Source: VBWE01 sp943372645 | Lineage (GTDB): Bacteria > Bacteroidota > Bacteroidia > Palsa-965 | DNA length: 64,000 nt | Reading direction: 5' to 3' | Assembly (NCBI GenBank): GCA_943372645.1 | Contig: CALRZN010000012.1 | Span: forward strand, 62,001 to 126,000 | In this document: positions 60,739 to 64,000 of the stretch, piece by piece | How positions within the stretch are numbered: position 1 is the stretch's first letter | How the letters are laid out: each line of letters begins with the position of its first letter | Notes under the pieces: generated by a model | Databases searched by the model: none | What the model was told of the DNA's origin: nothing | Seen by the model: only the letters and a program-made list of their open reading frames with translations | Position numbers and translations under genes: made by a program

Positions 60739-60813
60739 ACTGCGTTATAAATACCACTTCTTTCACCCGTTGCATAAAAAAATACGTTTGAAATATTTCC
60801 GTAATTTGTTGTC

Positions 60814-61455
60814 ATGACACCGATCCGAGTAACTATTGTTGAAGATGTGCTTGATATCCGCGCAATGCTGGTGGACGTTATTACTGCCAACCCGGAATTT
60901 GAACTGCTGGCCGGTTACGAAAACGGGGATGCCTTTTTAAAAAGCATCGGGGAACATCCGCACGAAGTGGTGCTGATGGACATCAACATGCCGGGTACCA
61001 ATGGCATTGACTGTATCCGCCAGGCCAAAGCGGTGCATCCGGGCATGCAATTCCTGGTGTGTACGGTTTTCGAAGATCACGGGCATATTTTCCAGGCGCT
61101 GTGTGCAGGCGCTACGGGATATATCCTGAAAGGTACAAGCAACGAAAAACTGTTCCAGGCCATCCGCGATATTCATTCCGGTGGAGCGCCCATGTCGGCG
61201 GTGGTTGCGCGGCTGGTGGTAAACTCATTTAATAAAGGCGATGTGCTTTCGGTGCCGGAAACCAACCGGTTGTCAGAACGCGAAAAAGAAGTGCTCGACC
61301 TGCTTTCCAAAGGTCACCGCAACAAAGAAATAGCCGCAAAACTTTTTGTAAGCACCGAAACGGTAAAAACACACCTGAAAAATATTTACGAAAAACTGCA
61401 GGTCAATTCACGTTCTGCGGCGGTGAGTGTGTTTTCGGGGATGAAAAAATCGTAA
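60814..61455 (+). CDS. NarL/LuxR-type response regulator
   Basis: A 213-residue regulator: receiver domain (1-120) with acidic pocket VEDVLDIR, phosphorylation site Asp56 in VVLMDINMPGTNGID and KGTSNEKLF, then a LuxR-type HTH (about 148-205) with LSEREKEVLDLLSKGHRNKE and VSTETVKTHLKNIYEKL. Its gene lies directly downstream of the propeller kinase, the obvious partner. The target genes are unknown; the nearby S74 surface protein, divergent from the kinase gene, is a candidate by position only. Confidence 0.95.
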   Translation: MTPIRVTIVEDVLDIRAMLVDVITANPEFELLAGYENGDAFLKSIGEHPHEVVLMDINMPGTNGIDCIRQAKAVHPGMQFLVCTVFEDHGHIFQALCAGATGYILKGTSNEKLFQAIRDIHSGGAPMSAVVARLVVNSFNKGDVLSVPETNRLSEREKEVLDLLSKGHRNKEIAAKLFVSTETVKTHLKNIYEKLQVNSRSAAVSVFSGMKKS

Positions 61456-61460
61456 TCAGA

Positions 61461-62186
61461 TTATTGTTCCTGCTTTTCAAGTCCGGCCATTTTAAAAAGC
61501 GCATTCCGTTCGGCATCGGTTAAGGGCATTGCTTCGCCCGGCTGCAAATCCGCAATTAAAATATTTGCAATGCGGATGCGTTTCAGAAAAACCACTTCGT
61601 GACCCAGTTTGTAACACATGCGGCGGATCTGCCGGTTTAACCCCTGCGTGAGGATGATGCCGAACGTGTCCGGCGATTGATTGATCCGCCATACATCCGT
61701 GGCACGGGTCTGCTGTCCCATAATGGTTACGCCGCTGCGCATGTGTTCGAGAAACGCATCATCAAACGGTTGTTCGGTTTGCACGATGTATTCTTTTTCC
61801 TGGTGCGCGCTGCTGTTGGCAATGGCGTTGAAGATGCGGCCATCGTCGGTGAGTATCACCAGCCCTTCCGAGGCTTTATCGAGGCGGCCTACAAAATGAA
61901 AATCGAAACCGGGATCAATTACTTCGTAAATATTTCCGGGAATGGTTTTGTTTTTGGTGCACTCAATACCGCGGGGTTTGTACATTTTCAGGTACGTAAA
62001 TATTTTTCCCTGCTGGATGATTTCACCTTTGCAGGTAACCTGCTGCCAGTATTCGATCTTGGTTGATGGCGCAACCGTTTTTCCGTTTACTTTGGCAAAG
62101 CCTTGTGTAACGAGCAGTTCGGCTTCCGTTTTGCTGCAACTGTAATAGCGTGAAAGCAACAGGTGCAGCCGTGTAACGCCGGGCAT
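61461..62186 (-). CDS. RluF/RsuA-type rRNA pseudouridine synthase
   Basis: A 241-residue enzyme that isomerises uridine in rRNA. An N-terminal S4-like RNA-binding domain (TRLHLLLSRYYSCSKTEAEL ... VNGKTVAPS) precedes the catalytic domain with the aspartate in VGRLDKASEGLVILTDDG. GLNRQIRRMCYKLGHEV is the typical C-terminal motif of the RluE/RluF/RsuA group; RluF (23S rRNA) is the closest in my judgement. The start codon shares one base with the stop of the cyclopropane synthase gene, so the two are coupled. Confidence 0.92.
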   Translation of the reverse strand: MPGVTRLHLLLSRYYSCSKTEAELLVTQGFAKVNGKTVAPSTKIEYWQQVTCKGEIIQQGKIFTYLKMYKPRGIECTKNKTIPGNIYEVIDPGFDFHFVGRLDKASEGLVILTDDGRIFNAIANSSAHQEKEYIVQTEQPFDDAFLEHMRSGVTIMGQQTRATDVWRINQSPDTFGIILTQGLNRQIRRMCYKLGHEVVFLKRIRIANILIADLQPGEAMPLTDAERNALFKMAGLEKQEQ

Positions 62187-63418
62187 TACCAGTTCAGGTT
62201 ATTCGGACGTGTGTACAGCAACTGCATCACGTTGATGTTGCGCATTGCAAAGGCGGCTTCGCAGTAGGAGAAATAATAATTCCATTTGCGCATAAAGCGG
62301 TCGTCAAATCCGAGTTGCAATACCCCTTCGCGCTGCGCGTTGAACGTTTTACGCCATTCGGCCAGCGTGCGTGCGTAGTGGCGGCCGAGGTCTTTGATAT
62401 CAACCAGTGTAAGATCACCGGCTTTGTTAATCGCCTCGTTCATGCGCCCCACGGAGGGCAGCAGCGATCCCGGGAAAATATGTTTCTGTATCCAGTCAAC
62501 ACCCGTGCGCAGCGATTCGTAACGTGCGTCGGGGCAGGTAATCACCTGCATGGCCAGCAAACCATCTTTCGCCAGCAGTTTTGTACACTGTGCAAAAAAC
62601 ACATCGAGAAATTCATCGCCAACCGCTTCCAGCATTTCTACGGATACAATACGGTCGAACGTACCGGTAACGTCGCGGTAATCGCTGAGCAGCACCGTTA
62701 CTTTATCTTCCAGCCCGGCTGCTTTCACGCGTTCGGTGGCCAGTTTGTGCTGTTCTTCCGAAATGGTGACCGTGGTTACTTTGCATCCGTAGTGCGAAGC
62801 AATGTGTATCGCATTGGCGCCCCAGCCGCTGCCGATTTCAAGCACGTGCATCCCGGGCTTTAGGCGCATCTGCCGGCACAGGCGCTCGTATTTGGCGGTC
62901 TGCGCTTCGGCGAGCGTGTATGTTTCTTTTTCAAAGTAGCCGCTGGAGTAGGTCATCGAAGGATCGAGCCAGAGTGCAAAAAAAGCATTGTTCAGATCAT
63001 AATGTTCGCTGATGTTTTTGCGCGCGCCGTCTTTGTCGTTTGCACGTCGCCAGTGTGAAATGCGGTTGAAAAATTTCAGCACGTTTAAAACAGCCAGTTG
63101 TGTGCCGCCCGAAACCGGTGCGTATTCCACGTTGAGCAGAAACCAGGAGATGACATTGGTAATGCTGCTGGTTTCCCATTGCCCGTCGGTATATGCTTCG
63201 CCGAAACCGATGTCGCCGTAAAGCACACAGCGTTTGAAAAACGAATCGTCCGTGATGCGGATATCTGCCTGGATGCCGCCGGTGCCATCGCCGAATACCA
63301 GTTGTTCGCCCGAAGGCAGGGTCATTTCAAGTCGTCCTTTCGGCAGTTTTGAAAAGAGGCCAATAATAACGCGTTCGTAAAATGACGTTTTGCGTGTAAG
63401 GGCAATGGTTTGTGACAT
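62186..63418 (-). CDS. cfa: Cyclopropane-fatty-acyl-phospholipid synthase family
   Basis: A 410-residue SAM-dependent methyltransferase that would add a methylene group across acyl double bonds of membrane phospholipids. The SAM site is MHVLEIGSGWGANAIHIAS, and DLNNAFFALWLDPSMTYSSG is the conserved block before it. The C-terminal region has HYARTLAEWRKTF and FMRKWNYYFSYCEAAFAMRN, typical of the family. It overlaps the pseudouridine synthase gene by one base. It may act on the products of the desaturase encoded at 18.8 kb. Confidence 0.93.
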   Translation of the reverse strand: MSQTIALTRKTSFYERVIIGLFSKLPKGRLEMTLPSGEQLVFGDGTGGIQADIRITDDSFFKRCVLYGDIGFGEAYTDGQWETSSITNVISWFLLNVEYAPVSGGTQLAVLNVLKFFNRISHWRRANDKDGARKNISEHYDLNNAFFALWLDPSMTYSSGYFEKETYTLAEAQTAKYERLCRQMRLKPGMHVLEIGSGWGANAIHIASHYGCKVTTVTISEEQHKLATERVKAAGLEDKVTVLLSDYRDVTGTFDRIVSVEMLEAVGDEFLDVFFAQCTKLLAKDGLLAMQVITCPDARYESLRTGVDWIQKHIFPGSLLPSVGRMNEAINKAGDLTLVDIKDLGRHYARTLAEWRKTFNAQREGVLQLGFDDRFMRKWNYYFSYCEAAFAMRNINVMQLLYTRPNNLNW

Positions 63419-63439
63419 GCAGTTGTATAACGTTAAAAA

Positions 63440-64000
63440 TCAAAGTTGTTTTTTCCACAGTTGTTTGCCCGTGTTCCGGTCAATGGCAACCATGCTCAGC
63501 TGCGAAATATAAATCAGCTGGTTCCCAATGCAATCGAACCACTGGAAATCAAAATCCGGGTTGCCGTCGGAGAACACGGTTTCAAACGAGCTCATCTGGT
63601 CGGCCCGCGAAGGATTGTAACAGATGCCGTACTGGTGGCTGCTCCATGTTTCGCGGAATGTGGAGTCGGCTACATTCATTTCTATTTTGCTGATGATGGC
63701 ATGGCAGGTATCGCTGATATCAGCAGCATGCCACACGAAAAACATGCGTGGTTCACCTGTGGGCTGCAGTATCCGATCTTCCAGGACGTGGTCATTCATG
63801 CTTCTTTTTGTTTTCAATTCGCGTCCGATGTTTTCCAGTTCGCGCACAAGGTCATTATACATGTTATAAACCTTGCTGTCGTAGCCCGGTGCATTCCACG
63901 GACTGCCTGCGTTGTTCGCCAGCCAGTTGTGGGCGGCACGCAACGAATCCATGCTTCGCTGCACATTTGCACCTTGCAGCCTCATCCCGTTGTAGTATGC
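63440..64000 (-). CDS. Hypothetical protein, 5' end beyond the window
   Basis: The reading frame stays open to the window edge, so the first ATG seen (63985) may be internal; upstream codons continue as A-Y-Y-N-G before it. At least 181 residues are visible. The part seen has a helical region (MDSLRAAHNWLANNAG ... YNMYNDLVRELENIGREL) and a C-terminal beta-rich part with SMVAIDRNTGKQLWKK, resembling a PQQ-type propeller strand. I cannot assign a family. It ends 21 bp upstream of the cfa start codon. Confidence 0.65.
   Translation of the reverse strand, partial: AYYNGMRLQGANVQRSMDSLRAAHNWLANNAGSPWNAPGYDSKVYNMYNDLVRELENIGRELKTKRSMNDHVLEDRILQPTGEPRMFFVWHAADISDTCHAIISKIEMNVADSTFRETWSSHQYGICYNPSRADQMSSFETVFSDGNPDFDFQWFDCIGNQLIYISQLSMVAIDRNTGKQLWKKQL

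Overview
The window comes from a member of the Bacteroidota, probably a free-living or environmental lineage rather than a gut Bacteroides. The evidence is several secreted proteins with a type IX secretion (T9SS) style C-terminal tail, WG-repeat, DUF4290, HYC_CC_PP-type and FISUMP-type proteins, an arginine pathway built on an acylornithine carbamoyltransferase, and -7 promoter elements of the TAnnTTTG type a few bases before several start codons. Shine-Dalgarno sequences are weak or absent. Base composition looks close to 50% GC by eye. No rRNA, tRNA, prophage, transposase or CRISPR array was seen.

Layout: 0-5 kb holds an ABC-transporter ATPase, a papain-like peptidase, an unrecognised conserved gene and a secreted WG-repeat protein, with two copies of a ~120 bp dispersed repeat. 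5-10 kb is housekeeping on the minus strand: grpE-dnaJ, a TlpA-like thioredoxin, DUF4290-murA. At 10-13 kb are a secreted protein, a lipid A acyltransferase and an Omp28-like T9SS cargo. 13.2-18.6 kb is a very tightly packed eight-gene minus-strand operon (YHS, DoxX, outer-membrane protein, DinB, NRDE/TANGO2, ATP-grasp ligase, LysE exporter, Crp/Fnr regulator) whose joint role I do not recognise. A fatty-acid desaturase and a secreted protein follow. 20.9-29.2 kb is a complete-looking arginine operon (acyltransferase, argG, argC, argD, argF', argB, argE, argH). 29.6-33.4 kb holds a multicopper oxidase, a secreted partner, a thioredoxin-fold protein and a Cys/His-rich metal-type protein.

33.5-39 kb contains acs, a DinB-like gene, an RlpA-like protein, a polyprenol-phosphate glycosyltransferase and a TolB-like propeller protein. 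39-45.1 kb is a beta-oxidation set in the order fadN-fadA-fadE, interrupted by a small four-helix-bundle (S23/IVS family) gene bracketed by inverted repeats. 45-50.7 kb holds lipoproteins, a DUF4349 protein, a VOC protein, an AraC regulator and an MFS transporter. 51.1-52.9 kb is a umuDC pair with a clear promoter; the UmuD-like protein appears to lack both catalytic residues. 53-57.5 kb holds two secreted surface-type proteins, one with 38 repeats of a 17-residue YadA-head-like unit and a C-terminal S74 chaperone domain. 57.6-61.5 kb is a propeller-type histidine kinase with its NarL-type response regulator. The window ends with an RluF-type pseudouridine synthase, a cyclopropane-fatty-acid synthase and a gene cut by the window edge.

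A second layer lies between the genes: long, precise inverted repeats of several families. These include cloverleaf-like elements (20.7 and 50.8 kb, with a short form at 36.0 kb), terminator-like hairpins nested inside arms made of iterated short words (7.0, 37.5 and 38.8 kb), an IR-bounded repeat (3.0 and 4.9 kb) and a single complex hairpin element (54.3 kb). These dispersed elements, the eight-gene operon and the apparently inactive UmuD are the most unusual items.
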